A DNA stretch of 64,000 bases from Frankia sp. AiPs1 (GTDB lineage Bacteria > Actinomycetota > Actinomycetes > Frankiales > Frankiaceae), in the NCBI RefSeq assembly GCF_023716945.1, contig NZ_JAMQQF010000002.1:1-64000 (forward strand), in the 5' to 3' direction. The position numbers and the translations under genes were made by a program. Of the stretch, positions 34,686 through 43,627 are shown in pieces (the stretch's first letter is position 1; every line of letters begins with the position of its first letter). Below the pieces are notes generated by a model. That model had not been told where the DNA came from. It was given only the letters and a program-made list of their open reading frames with translations, and did not search any database.

Positions 34686-36089
34686 ATGATCATGTCTTTG
34701 TGCTGTGTCCCGGTGTCCGGGGCCGAAGCGGCGAGGCTGGTGCCGATCCTGCACGACGCCGAGGAGGACGACGGGCGCATCCGGGCCGCGATGCGTGATC
34801 CCGCCTGCCAGACGTACGCGGCGTTCGTCGACGAGCAGGCGGTCGGGGCGGCGGTCGTGCGCTGGGGCGAGCCGGAGCCGGCCGAGATCCTGTACCTCGC
34901 GGTCGTGGCCGGCGAGCGAGGGAACGGCTACGGCAGGCAGATCGTCGCCGCGATACAGGCCGAGCTGCCCACCCACGGCCGGACACTCCTGGTCGGAACG
35001 GCGAACTCCGCGCTCGACAACATCGCCTTCTACCAGAGGTGCGGGTTTCGCATGCACGCGGTGAAACCCGACTACTTCGCCTACATCCAACCCCCGCTCC
35101 GCGAGCAGGGGATCGTCCTGCGCGACATGATCGTGTTCGCCTACGACCTGGGCGTCATGCCGCCGCTGGCGTACCCGGTTGTGCTCGCTTCTCCGACCGT
35201 CGGCGAACCGCAGGCCTTAGCCCTGGAGGTCCCTGTGCCACAACGTCCTGACGGGCGGCCGCTGTTCTGCGACGTCGCCCTTGCCGAGCGTATCGAGCGG
35301 GTCGAAGCCCAGCTCATCACCGAAAGCAGCGAGGCGTCCCGCCGCCGCCGACCGGGTGCAACCGGCTTCGCCACGCCCCTTGCCGGCGGCGTGGCGAGCT
35401 ATGCCGACGAGGGCTCACCGCTGAACAAGGTCGCCGGGCTCGGCTTCGCCGGAGCGCCCGAGGCGGCCGACCTCGACGAGGTCGAGCGGGCGTTCGCGGC
35501 CTGTGGCGCCCCGGTCCAGGTCGAGCTGGCCCATCTCGCCGACCCGACGGTCGGCGAGCTGCTGACCGGCCGCGGTTACCGGCTCGTGTCGTTCGAAAAC
35601 GTGCTCGGCTGTGTCCTGGCCGGCCGCCCGGAACAGGCGAGGCCACCGGGCGTCGAGGTCCGGCCGAGCGGCGACGACGAGTTCGAGCTGTGGCTCGACG
35701 TCGTCGCCGACGGCTTCGCCCACCCCGACACGCAGGGGGTGCCCTCGCACGAGGACTTCCCGCGCGAGGTACTCGTGGACGCCGTGCGCGACATGGCGGC
35801 GGCCGGTGTCCGACGTTACCTCGCGTTGTGTGACGGATCGGTCGCCGGTGGCGCCAGCATGCGTACGGCCGACGGCGTCGCGCAGCTCACCGGCGCGGCG
35901 ACGGCGCCCGCGCACCGGCGTCGCGGCGTGCAGTCGGCGCTGCTGGCAGCCCGGCTCGCCGACGCGGTCACCGCCGGCTGCGACATCGCGGTCGTCACCA
36001 CCCAACCCGGCTCCACGTCCCAGCAGAACGCGCAGCGCCAGGGATTCGACCTGCTCTACACCCGGGCCGTGCTGGTGAAGCGCACCTGA
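34686..36089 (+). CDS. two GNAT acetyltransferase domains fused in one frame
   Basis: The product has 467 residues. Residues 1-150 are a GNAT domain with the acetyl-CoA loop VAGERGNGYGRQIVAAIQAE and DNIAFYQRCGFRMHAV. A 35-residue linker (VVLASPTVGEPQALALEVPV) leads to a second GNAT region (about 190-467) with RPLFCDVALAERIERVEAQL, NKVAGLGFAGAP, LTGRGYRLVSFENVLG and the loop ATAPAHRRRGVQSALLAARL. The second unit occurs alone in other actinomycetes (my recollection). An internal GGAGG followed by an in-frame GTG at 35235 marks its ancestral start. ATG 34686 is chosen over GTG 34662 because the domain begins there. Substrates unknown. Confidence 0.8.
   Translation: MIMSLCCVPVSGAEAARLVPILHDAEEDDGRIRAAMRDPACQTYAAFVDEQAVGAAVVRWGEPEPAEILYLAVVAGERGNGYGRQIVAAIQAELPTHGRTLLVGTANSALDNIAFYQRCGFRMHAVKPDYFAYIQPPLREQGIVLRDMIVFAYDLGVMPPLAYPVVLASPTVGEPQALALEVPVPQRPDGRPLFCDVALAERIERVEAQLITESSEASRRRRPGATGFATPLAGGVASYADEGSPLNKVAGLGFAGAPEAADLDEVERAFAACGAPVQVELAHLADPTVGELLTGRGYRLVSFENVLGCVLAGRPEQARPPGVEVRPSGDDEFELWLDVVADGFAHPDTQGVPSHEDFPREVLVDAVRDMAAAGVRRYLALCDGSVAGGASMRTADGVAQLTGAATAPAHRRRGVQSALLAARLADAVTAGCDIAVVTTQPGSTSQQNAQRQGFDLLYTRAVLVKRT
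35225..35237 (+). promoter_or_regulatory. internal ribosome site and GTG within the GNAT fusion
   Basis: GGAGG (35225-35229) stands five bases before GTG (35235-35237), in frame, exactly at the junction of the two GNAT units. It could still start a second, shorter product (about 284 residues) from the same message. Confidence 0.5.
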
Positions 36090-36286
36090 ACAGCTGGTCG
36101 GGTGGTCCACGGACCGTCCGGGTGAGCGGTGACCCCCTCCTTCCCCATGTGCCCGCGCGTGCGAAGCGCCATCAGCCCGAAAGCGCTCCACGTTCCATGT
36201 CAGGGCGTCGGGAAACGACCACGCCACGACCTACCCGGCCGGCGCCGTCGCGCGACGCCTGCGGCTGCCCTTGCCTGGTGAGGTTC

Positions 36287-36370
36287 ATCGCGGGAGCGGA
36301 GATCGACGAGGCCCGCCTGGCCGCGATCTGCGATCGGTACGGGATCGCCGAACTCCAGCTGTTCGGCTCT
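36287..36370 (+). pseudogene. fragment of a MNT-type nucleotidyltransferase
   Basis: The frame reads IAGAEIDEARLAAICDRYGI then AELQLFGSQA. DEARLAAICxRYGIAELxLFGS is the opening of small MNT nucleotidyltransferases (antitoxins of HEPN toxins), ending at the GS of the active site. The DxD that should follow is missing. Confidence 0.5.
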
Positions 36371-36544
36371 CAGGCCCCCGCCACCGCAATCCGCACCGGC
36401 CAGCGCCCGCTGCTCGCGACAACGCCTATCGCCCTGTGCGGGGCGGTCCCGCGAGTAGCCCGGCTTCCTGACATGTGCTGACCATCGGGCTTCGCCATGA
36501 AGCCCCTTCACCGAGACGACCATCGTCCCGATGGAGCACACCGC

Positions 36545-36709
36545 TCAGCACACGCGGAAGCCCGCGCCGGCCAGCATGGTGATCATGTCGTTGCAATCCT
36601 TCAGGTGGTCCTGCATCAGACAGTCCCCATGCCGTGGAGCACCGTATATTTCGGATTTGTGGTGGTAGCGGTAGGCGACGACGGCCTTGACGGCGCGGGG
36701 GCAGCGTGA
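36545..36709 (-). pseudogene. unrecognised C-terminal fragment
   Basis: A minus frame with protein-like composition reads RCPRAVKAVVAYRYHHKSEI, then YGAPRHGDCLMQDHLKDCND and MITMLAGAGFRVC with a TGA at 36545-36547. There is no clear start and the sequence upstream is the kinase gene's leader. I do not recognise it. It may be a small gene or a remnant. Confidence 0.3.
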
Positions 36710-36752
36710 AATTTCGGGGTGGCTTGCCGGCGCGGCCGCGTCCTCTGCCCGC

Positions 36753-38990
36753 GTGATCGTCGACCGGGGGCGGATAGCGGCGGCCCTTCCCGGCTACAAG
36801 CTGGGCGCGCAGCTCGGAGTCGGGGGCTTTGGTCTCGTAGTCGCGGGCCGGCATCGTCGGCTCCGACGCCAGGTCGCGATCAAGGTAGTGCCATCAGAGG
36901 CAGACGATGCATCCGCCTTCGTTGCCGAGGCCCGGCTACTCGCAGGCCTCGACCATCCGCACATCGTGCGCGTCTACGACTACCTGGAGTCCGATGGTCT
37001 CGGATTCATCGTGATGGAATTACTCGACGGCGGAACACTGACCCGGCGCCAGCAGGCGGGTATCAGCCCGCCGCAGGCGTGCGCCGTGGGCCTGGCGGTC
37101 GCCGCCGCGCTGGCGTACGTGCACGAGCGTGGAGTGCTGCACCGGGACATCAAGGCGGCCAATGTGCTGTTCGACAGCGCGGGTCTCGCGAAGGTCACCG
37201 ATTTCGGGATTGCCCGACTGTTCGCCGGAAGCGGGGTAACCGGCACTGCACGCGGGGCTGGCACTCCGGCGTACATGGCGCCGGAACAGATCCGTGGTGG
37301 GCGCCTCGGCCCGACCGCCGACCTGTATGCCCTGGGGACCCTGCTCTACCAGATGCTGACCGGTGCCACCCCGTTCGACCCGTCTCTGCCGCTGCCGCAA
37401 CTGTGGGCCCAGCATCTGTCCGTCGCGCCCGCGCCGCCCATCGGCACGCCCGCCCCCTTGGCCGACGTCATTCTGCGCGCTCTGGCAAAGGATCCCACCG
37501 ATCGTCAGCCCGACGCCGACGCGTTCGCCCGTGACCTGGCTGCTGCAGCGGTCGACGTCTATGGGCCGCGCTGGCTGGTCTCGACCGGCCTCTCCCTACA
37601 CCTGGGGGAGGAGATCCGCCGCATCGCGGCGCCCACCCTCGCTGAGCTTTCACCCTCCGTCCTGTCCGTCGCTGTGCGATCGGACTGTCTCGGAGAAACC
37701 TCCTCCTGGCAATCCACACACGCTGCAGATCACGAGTCGGTCTCATCACCCCCACGCCCCACGCCACACCATGATCTACGGACTGTCGACCGCTCAACCT
37801 CCATCGGCGCGGGGTCGATACCGGCCCAGCGTCACAGGGGACGACACGTTCCCCGACCGCCCGCACGGCGACGGGCCCGCCAGCTTCAGATACTCGTGCC
37901 GATCACCCTGGTGCTCGTAGCCGCCATCGCGGCCGTTTTGCTGACCACCCGGGCACCAGGCCCCCCTGCCGCAGGCACAGGCCCGCGGACAACGGCCAGC
38001 TCAGCAGCCCCAGGTTCCACCCCGGCCGCCTTTCGCGGGCTCACTCTCTCCGGATTCTCCGACGCGGTGTCCTCGGTGGCGTTCTCTCCGGACGGCCACA
38101 CCCTTGCCGGCGGCAGCTGGGACACAACCGTACGACTCTGGGACGTGACCCATCGCGATCAACCGGCGCCCATCGGCAAGCCCCTGACCGGGCACAGCCT
38201 TTATGTCACTTCGGTGACGTTCTCCCCAGACGGTCGGACCTTGGCCGTCGGAGGTTGGGACAAAACAGTCCAGCTCTGGGATATGAATAATCGCAACCAC
38301 CCCGAACTCCTTGGCCATCCCCTCACTGGAGCCGCTGGCCAGGTAAACTCGGTTGCCTTCTCTCCGGATGGACGGACCCTCGCCGTCGGCGGCTGGGGCC
38401 GAATGATTCAGCTGTGGGATCTTGCGGACCGCACCCATCCCCTACCCCTCGGCCAGCTTCTGGTAGCCGGCGGCGTGGCCTCCGTCGGATTTTCGCCAGA
38501 TGGCCGCACCCTGGCCGGCGGCGGCGCCGACGGGGTCCTGCGATTGTGGGACCTGACTGATCGCACACGTCCCACGGTCCTTGGCAGGCCTCTGACCGCC
38601 GAGTTCAAGGCACTGACTGCACTGGCCTTCTCGCCCGACGGACACACTCTGGCGACCGCAGGATTCGATGACATAGCGCACCTGTGGGACCTGACCGATC
38701 GCACTCGACCGACCGACCTCGGCAAGATGCCAACCAGCAAAGGCGAATCGTCTGCCACGATCACTTTTTCTCCGAACGGACGTACGCTGGCCAGCACCGA
38801 AAGATGGGGAACCGTGCAGCTGGCGGACGCGGTCAGCCGCGCTGTGTCCGCGCCCCTGAGGGGACACTCAGACACCGTCAACTCGGTTGCGTTTTCCCCC
38901 GACGGACGGACGCTGGCCAGCGGCAGCGGAGACCGAACAATACGACTGTGGGATGTCACCGACCCAGCACGACCAGCAGCGATCGGGTAG
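36753..38990 (+). CDS. membrane Ser/Thr protein kinase with C-terminal WD40 propeller
   Basis: The product has 745 residues from GTG 36753; an upstream TTG at 36687 is less likely because the kinase starts right after the GTG. The kinase domain (about 15-270) has GVGGFG, VAIK (Lys44), HRDIKAAN (Asp132), DFG (Asp150) and APEQIRGG, so it should be active. One membrane helix, ILVPITLVLVAAIAAVLLTT (about 380-400), follows a Pro/Arg-rich juxtamembrane stretch. Seven WD40 repeats follow (for example SVAFSPDGHTLAGGSWDTTV, LWD), a complete propeller placed outside the membrane. These PknB-like WD40 kinases are frequent in mycelial actinomycetes. It is 386 bp upstream of the TPR-CHAT gene on the same strand and may be its sensor. 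Confidence 0.85.
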   Translation: MIVDRGRIAAALPGYKLGAQLGVGGFGLVVAGRHRRLRRQVAIKVVPSEADDASAFVAEARLLAGLDHPHIVRVYDYLESDGLGFIVMELLDGGTLTRRQQAGISPPQACAVGLAVAAALAYVHERGVLHRDIKAANVLFDSAGLAKVTDFGIARLFAGSGVTGTARGAGTPAYMAPEQIRGGRLGPTADLYALGTLLYQMLTGATPFDPSLPLPQLWAQHLSVAPAPPIGTPAPLADVILRALAKDPTDRQPDADAFARDLAAAAVDVYGPRWLVSTGLSLHLGEEIRRIAAPTLAELSPSVLSVAVRSDCLGETSSWQSTHAADHESVSSPPRPTPHHDLRTVDRSTSIGAGSIPAQRHRGRHVPRPPARRRARQLQILVPITLVLVAAIAAVLLTTRAPGPPAAGTGPRTTASSAAPGSTPAAFRGLTLSGFSDAVSSVAFSPDGHTLAGGSWDTTVRLWDVTHRDQPAPIGKPLTGHSLYVTSVTFSPDGRTLAVGGWDKTVQLWDMNNRNHPELLGHPLTGAAGQVNSVAFSPDGRTLAVGGWGRMIQLWDLADRTHPLPLGQLLVAGGVASVGFSPDGRTLAGGGADGVLRLWDLTDRTRPTVLGRPLTAEFKALTALAFSPDGHTLATAGFDDIAHLWDLTDRTRPTDLGKMPTSKGESSATITFSPNGRTLASTERWGTVQLADAVSRAVSAPLRGHSDTVNSVAFSPDGRTLASGSGDRTIRLWDVTDPARPAAIG

Positions 38991-39376
38991 CAACCCGCGG
39001 CCGGGAGTGTCCGACTATCGGTGTATCGGTCGTGGCGGTTGGTGATGGGTTGGTGGTGGTCGGGGTCAGGCGGCCCTCGAAGGTGCTCGCCAGGGCGTTG
39101 AGGGCGGGCTTCATGCCCGCCTTCCCGCAATGCAACAGACCCGCGGCAACCCGCCGTTCTGCCGACGCGGCCCAGCCGTCCGTGGTCCGGGTGAAGGTCA
39201 ACGCCCGTGGCCGCATTCCGCGCGCGGCGGCCATCAGACCGTTCGTCCGTCGCACATCGACATGCCGCCGCAGCAGATCCCGACAGGGTTCTGGTCCGGA
39301 TCCCTGCCCGTGATCGTTTGAAGGTATAGTGACTATCGCGATTGCCGATTGAGGGGGCAGCACGAACCTGCCACGG
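38991..39376. other. gap between kinase and CHAT genes
   Basis: A short hairpin CGGGT-AGCA-ACCCG (38984-38997) spans the kinase stop and could slow transcription. A minus-strand open stretch here (with GLLHCGKAGMKPALNALAST) is not like any family I know. The 60 bases before the CHAT ATG are AT-richer (TTTGAAGGTATAGTGACTAT) and may hold its promoter, with TATAGT as a -10 candidate. Confidence 0.4.
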
Positions 39377-42300
39377 ATGCGGAAGCGTCTTCTGCGCAGC
39401 TCCGGCCCGCGGTTGACCGAATTCGCGGCCGCCTCGAATTTCTTCGCGCCGTTCATCGAGCCAACCCGATCTCGACGCCGTTTCGGAGGAGTGCACGCCT
39501 TGTTCAGGAAGGCCCGGAACCGTTCGGCCCCCAGTCCCCAAGCCTCGGCGACCCGAGCGTTCGCTCTGCTGCGCGAGACGATGCGGACCGGTGGTGCTCG
39601 CGCGCTCAACACCGCGATCGATCTGCTCCGACAAGCCGTGGACGCCACCCCCGCCGACGACCCCGGCCGCGCCGCGATGCTGTCCGATCTCTCAGGCGCC
39701 TTACAGGTCCGGTTCGAGCGGGCCGGGCGGCTGGTTGACCTCGACGATGCGATTGAGATCGGCCGGCTGGCAGCGAACGCCGTCCCCAGGGGCCACCCTG
39801 ACCGCGCCGATTACCTGTTCAACCAGGGCGTCTCCTTGGCGGCCCGCTTCGGACAGATTGGGCAGCCGAGGGATCTCGATGATGCGATAGAGGTCTACCG
39901 GCAGGCGGTCGACGCCACCCCCGCCGATCACCCCGACCGCGGCGCGACGCTGTCGAACCTCGGCGCGGCCCTGCAGACCCGGTTCGAGCGGGTCGGGCAG
40001 CTGGCGGACCTTGAGGACGCGATCTCGGTCGGCCGGCAGGCGGCGAACGCCACCCCCCGCGATCACCCCGACCACGCCATGTGCCTGACGAACCTCGGCG
40101 CCGCCCTGCGCACCCGGTTCGAACGGCTTGAGCGGCCGGCAGACCTGAACGACGCGATCGCGGTCGGCCGGCAGGCGCTCGACGTCGCCCCCGCCGATCA
40201 TCCCGGCCGCGCCGCGATGCTGTCCAACCTCGGTGTCGCACTGCAGGCCCGGTACGCGCTGGTCGGGCAGCAACGAGACCTTGACGACGCGATTGACGTC
40301 ATCCGAAAGGTGGCGAACGCCACCCCTCGCGATCACCCCGACTACGCCCTGTACCTGTCGAACCTCGGGGCCGATCTGCGCACCCGGTTCGAGCGGGCCG
40401 GACAGCAGGCCGACCTCGAGGGTGCGATCGAACTCGGCCGGCAGGCGCTCGACGCGAGCCCCGCCGATCACCCGGACCGGGCCGCGATGCTGTCGAACCT
40501 CGGCGCGGCCCTGCTGACCCGGTTCGAGCGGGTCGGGCAGCTGGCGGACCTTGAGGACGCGATCGAGGTCGGTCGGCAGGCCATGAACGCCGTCCCCGGC
40601 GATCACCCCGGACGTGCGGGGTATCTGTCAAACCTCGGGATCGCCCTGCGCACGCGCTTCGAGCGCACGGGGCAGCGGAGCGACCAGGACGAGGCGATCG
40701 AGATCGGCCGGCAGGCGGTCGAGGCAACCCCTGCTGATCATCCGTATCGCGCCGCGACGTTGTCCAATCTCGGCGCCGCGCTGCAAGCCCGGTTTGAGCG
40801 GGTCGGGCAGCGGGCCGACCTGGATGATGCGGTGGAGATCGGCCGGCAGGCGGTCGCCGCCCCGCTCGGTGACGACTTCCTCCGGGCCACGGCGCGGGCC
40901 AACCTGGCAATCGCCCTGCGTCTCCGGTTCGAGTGGGCCGGGTGGGCGGCGGACCTGGACGAGGCGATCGCCGTCGGCCGGGAGGCGGTGAACGCCGTCC
41001 CCGGCGACCACCCCTTCGCGGCCGGGATCCTGTCCAACCTCGGAAACGCCCTGCGTAACCAGTACGAGCGGGCCGGGCGGGCGGCGGACCTGGACGAGGC
41101 GATCGCGGTGGGCCGGCAGGCGCTCGACGCAACTCCCACCGGTCACCCCGAACGCGCCGCGCGGCTGAGCAACCTCGGTCTCGTCCTGCGTCTTCGGTTC
41201 GAGCGGGTGGGGCGGGCGGCTGACCTGGACGAGGCGATCGCCGTGGGCCGGGAGGCGGTGGACGCCGTCCCCGCCGACCACCCCGCCCGGGCCGCGATGC
41301 TGTCCAACTTCGGACGAGCGCTGCGCCGCCGCTTCGAGCGGGTCGGGCGGGAGACGGACCTGGACGAGGCCATCGAGGTCGGACGGCAGGCCTTCGCGGT
41401 AGCGGCGGCGTCGCCGCGGGTCCGGACGGTGGCGGCACTCGGCTGGGCGGGCGCGGCCGCGGCTGGGGGCCGGTGGCTGGACGGGGTGGCGGGATTCGAG
41501 GCGGCCGTGGAAATGCTGGGACGGTTGGCGCCGCGCAGCCTCACTCGCGCCGATCAGGAGCACCTCGTGGCTCAGGTGGGTGACCTCGGCGCTGACGCGG
41601 CGGTGTGCTGTGTGCGCGCCGGCCTGGCCGGGCACGCGGTGGAGCTGTTCGAGCAGGGGCGGGGGGTACTGCTCGGGCAGGCGTTGGACACCCGCGCAGA
41701 CGTGACCGTCCTCGCCGAACAGCATCCCGACGTCGCGACCCGGTTCGTCTCTCTGCGGGACGAGCTCGACTCGGTCGGCGAGTTCGCCGGCACTGGATAC
41801 CCGACGCCACTGCCGGTCGCGCCGGGCGATCCTCTGACCATCGAGTCGGCCGGTGCGATCCGCTCGGAGGGCCGGCGTCGGCAGACGGCGGCCGCCGCGT
41901 TCGACGGGCTGGTGAAAGAAATCCGCGAGCTACCCGGGTTCGGCGGGTTCCTCCGGCCCTCGCCGGTCGCGGACCTCCAGGCGGCGACCGACGGCGACCC
42001 GGTGGTGGTGGTCGCGGTGTCCTCGTTCGGTTCGTACGCGCTGATCGTGACCGGCGACGCCATCGAGGTGGTGCCCCTGGCCGGACTGACCCCGGAGACG
42101 GTCACCGACCGGGTCATCGCCTTCACCGAGGCGTTCGCGGCCACCACGCCAGGCGCGACGCTGGAGCAGCGGCTCGAGGACACTCTCGGCTGGCTGTGGG
42201 ACAGCATCGCCGGCCCGGTGTTGACGCGGCTGGGGATCACCGGTCCGCCGGCGGCGGGCGAGCCGTGGCCGCGCCTGTGGTGGTGCACCTCGGGGCTGCT

Positions 42301-43075
42301 GGCGTTCCTGCCGATACACGCCGCCGGGCAGAGCGCCAGCCGGTTCGGCCCGAGCCCGGCGACCGTGATCGATCGGGTGATCTCGTCCTACACGCCGACG
42401 ATCCGGGCGCTGGCCTATGCGCGGCGGACGGGCCCGCCCCGCGACGGCGAGCCCGAGGGCGACGGGTACGACCGGGTCGGCGTGGGCGACGGCCGGCTGT
42501 TGGCGGTGGCGATGCCCGCGACGCCAGGCGAGGCCGATCTACCCGGCGCCGGGGATGAGGTCGAGGCGCTCCGGAAGCGGTTCGGTAGCCGGGTCGACGT
42601 CCTGACCGGGCCGGACGCGACCCGCCGAGCCGTCCTGGACGTGTTGCCCGGGGCGCGGTGGGCTCATTTCGCCTGCCACGGGACCGCTGAACTCAGCGAC
42701 CCCTCGAACAGCCGGCTGCTCCTGGCCGACCACCAGACCCGGCCGTTGACCGTGGTCGAGGTGGCCCGGCTGCGTCTGCACGACGCCGAACTGGCGTTCC
42801 TGTCCGCCTGCGAAACCGCCCGTCCCGGCGCGCGGCTGACCGACGAGGCGATCCACCTGGCTTCAGCGTTCCAACTCGCGGGCTACCGGCATGTGATCGC
42901 CACCCTGTGGCCGGTCGGCGACCGGCCCGCCGTCGAGATCGCCGCCGACATCTACGCCCGCGTGGACGCCACCGGCGACGTCGCCGGCGCCGTCCACGCA
43001 GCGACTCGCGACCTGCGTCGCCGCTGGCCTGGCCGGCCGTCGGTGTGGGCGTCCCACGTGCACGCCGGCGCCTGA
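39377..43075 (+). CDS. TPR-repeat CHAT-domain protein (caspase-like protease)
   Basis: The product has 1232 residues. After a basic N-terminus come 13 or 14 TPR-like repeats of 45 residues (about 75-690), each close to LSNLGAALQTRFERVGQLAD. A helical spacer follows (700-940), then the CHAT domain (about 945-1230). The catalytic dyad is complete: His1101 in WAHFACHG and Cys1145 in AFLSACETA. CHAT proteins are caspase-fold (clan CD) proteases; TPR-CHAT proteins act in bacterial conflict and, in the Craspase system, cleave a partner. The ATG at 39377 starts MRKRLLRS; GTG 39493 is a possible later start. Genes for a small zinc-ribbon-like protein and a membrane protein follow closely and are likely partners. 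Confidence 0.85.
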   Translation: MRKRLLRSSGPRLTEFAAASNFFAPFIEPTRSRRRFGGVHALFRKARNRSAPSPQASATRAFALLRETMRTGGARALNTAIDLLRQAVDATPADDPGRAAMLSDLSGALQVRFERAGRLVDLDDAIEIGRLAANAVPRGHPDRADYLFNQGVSLAARFGQIGQPRDLDDAIEVYRQAVDATPADHPDRGATLSNLGAALQTRFERVGQLADLEDAISVGRQAANATPRDHPDHAMCLTNLGAALRTRFERLERPADLNDAIAVGRQALDVAPADHPGRAAMLSNLGVALQARYALVGQQRDLDDAIDVIRKVANATPRDHPDYALYLSNLGADLRTRFERAGQQADLEGAIELGRQALDASPADHPDRAAMLSNLGAALLTRFERVGQLADLEDAIEVGRQAMNAVPGDHPGRAGYLSNLGIALRTRFERTGQRSDQDEAIEIGRQAVEATPADHPYRAATLSNLGAALQARFERVGQRADLDDAVEIGRQAVAAPLGDDFLRATARANLAIALRLRFEWAGWAADLDEAIAVGREAVNAVPGDHPFAAGILSNLGNALRNQYERAGRAADLDEAIAVGRQALDATPTGHPERAARLSNLGLVLRLRFERVGRAADLDEAIAVGREAVDAVPADHPARAAMLSNFGRALRRRFERVGRETDLDEAIEVGRQAFAVAAASPRVRTVAALGWAGAAAAGGRWLDGVAGFEAAVEMLGRLAPRSLTRADQEHLVAQVGDLGADAAVCCVRAGLAGHAVELFEQGRGVLLGQALDTRADVTVLAEQHPDVATRFVSLRDELDSVGEFAGTGYPTPLPVAPGDPLTIESAGAIRSEGRRRQTAAAAFDGLVKEIRELPGFGGFLRPSPVADLQAATDGDPVVVVAVSSFGSYALIVTGDAIEVVPLAGLTPETVTDRVIAFTEAFAATTPGATLEQRLEDTLGWLWDSIAGPVLTRLGITGPPAAGEPWPRLWWCTSGLLAFLPIHAAGQSASRFGPSPATVIDRVISSYTPTIRALAYARRTGPPRDGEPEGDGYDRVGVGDGRLLAVAMPATPGEADLPGAGDEVEALRKRFGSRVDVLTGPDATRRAVLDVLPGARWAHFACHGTAELSDPSNSRLLLADHQTRPLTVVEVARLRLHDAELAFLSACETARPGARLTDEAIHLASAFQLAGYRHVIATLWPVGDRPAVEIAADIYARVDATGDVAGAVHAATRDLRRRWPGRPSVWASHVHAGA

Positions 43076-43194
43076 CCAGGCCGCTGAGGCGACGCGACGA
43101 GGAGGCTGACGGTGGTAGTGCCGTCGATGTCGAGGGCTTTGTCGGGCTGGATCATGATGGGGATGGAAAACGACGTCGACGTACGGGGGAGACC

Positions 43195-43620
43195 ATGGCC
43201 GGCGATGAAGACGGAGTGGTGGAGGCGGCTCGGGCGATCCGCCCTTACCTGGAAGCCCTGATCGGACCAGCCGCTGCGGGGGACGTGGATGCGGCGATCG
43301 TCGAGGCGTTCGCGGCCGACGCCGACGCCGACGCCTCGGCGATCGCGTCCCGGCTACGGCTCGTGCTGGACGCGGACGACGACACTGCCTGGTTCCTGGC
43401 CCAGGTACTGCACGACGCGCCCGACTACCGGCCGCCTTACGAGCAGCTCTTCATCAGCCGTGGGATCGGGGCGGCCGCCCCCGCTGGTGACCTCGCCCCG
43501 GTGGCCGCCGACCGCTACATCTGTCCGGCCGGCGACTTCGTCTGGTACCGGCCTGACCTTGGCACCTCGATCCCACCGTGCCCCACCACGGGTCACCTCC
43601 AGCCGCTGACCCGGAGCTGA
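43195..43620 (+). CDS. small zinc-ribbon-like partner of the CHAT protein
   Basis: The product has 141 residues from ATG 43195 (GGGGGAGACC precedes). The N-terminal two thirds are helical: AARAIRPYLEALIGPAAAGD, IASRLRLVLDADDD, TAWFLAQVLHDAPDYRPPYE. The C-terminus, DRYICPAGDFVWYRPDLGTS, then PPCPTTGH, looks like a zinc ribbon in which one Cys (CPxC) is lost. I know the CPxGDxVWYR pattern from actinomycete genes beside CHAT or vWA-MoxR conflict systems, but the family has no name that I can give. It lies 119 bp after the CHAT gene and eight bp before the membrane gene. It may be an adaptor or a protease substrate. Confidence 0.65.
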   Translation: MAGDEDGVVEAARAIRPYLEALIGPAAAGDVDAAIVEAFAADADADASAIASRLRLVLDADDDTAWFLAQVLHDAPDYRPPYEQLFISRGIGAAAPAGDLAPVAADRYICPAGDFVWYRPDLGTSIPPCPTTGHLQPLTRS

Positions 43621-43627
43621 CCCGCCG

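Noticed and set aside
39590..41410. CRISPR-like array of regular repeats
   Set aside because: The 135-bp period is coding for 45-residue TPR repeats; there are no spacers.
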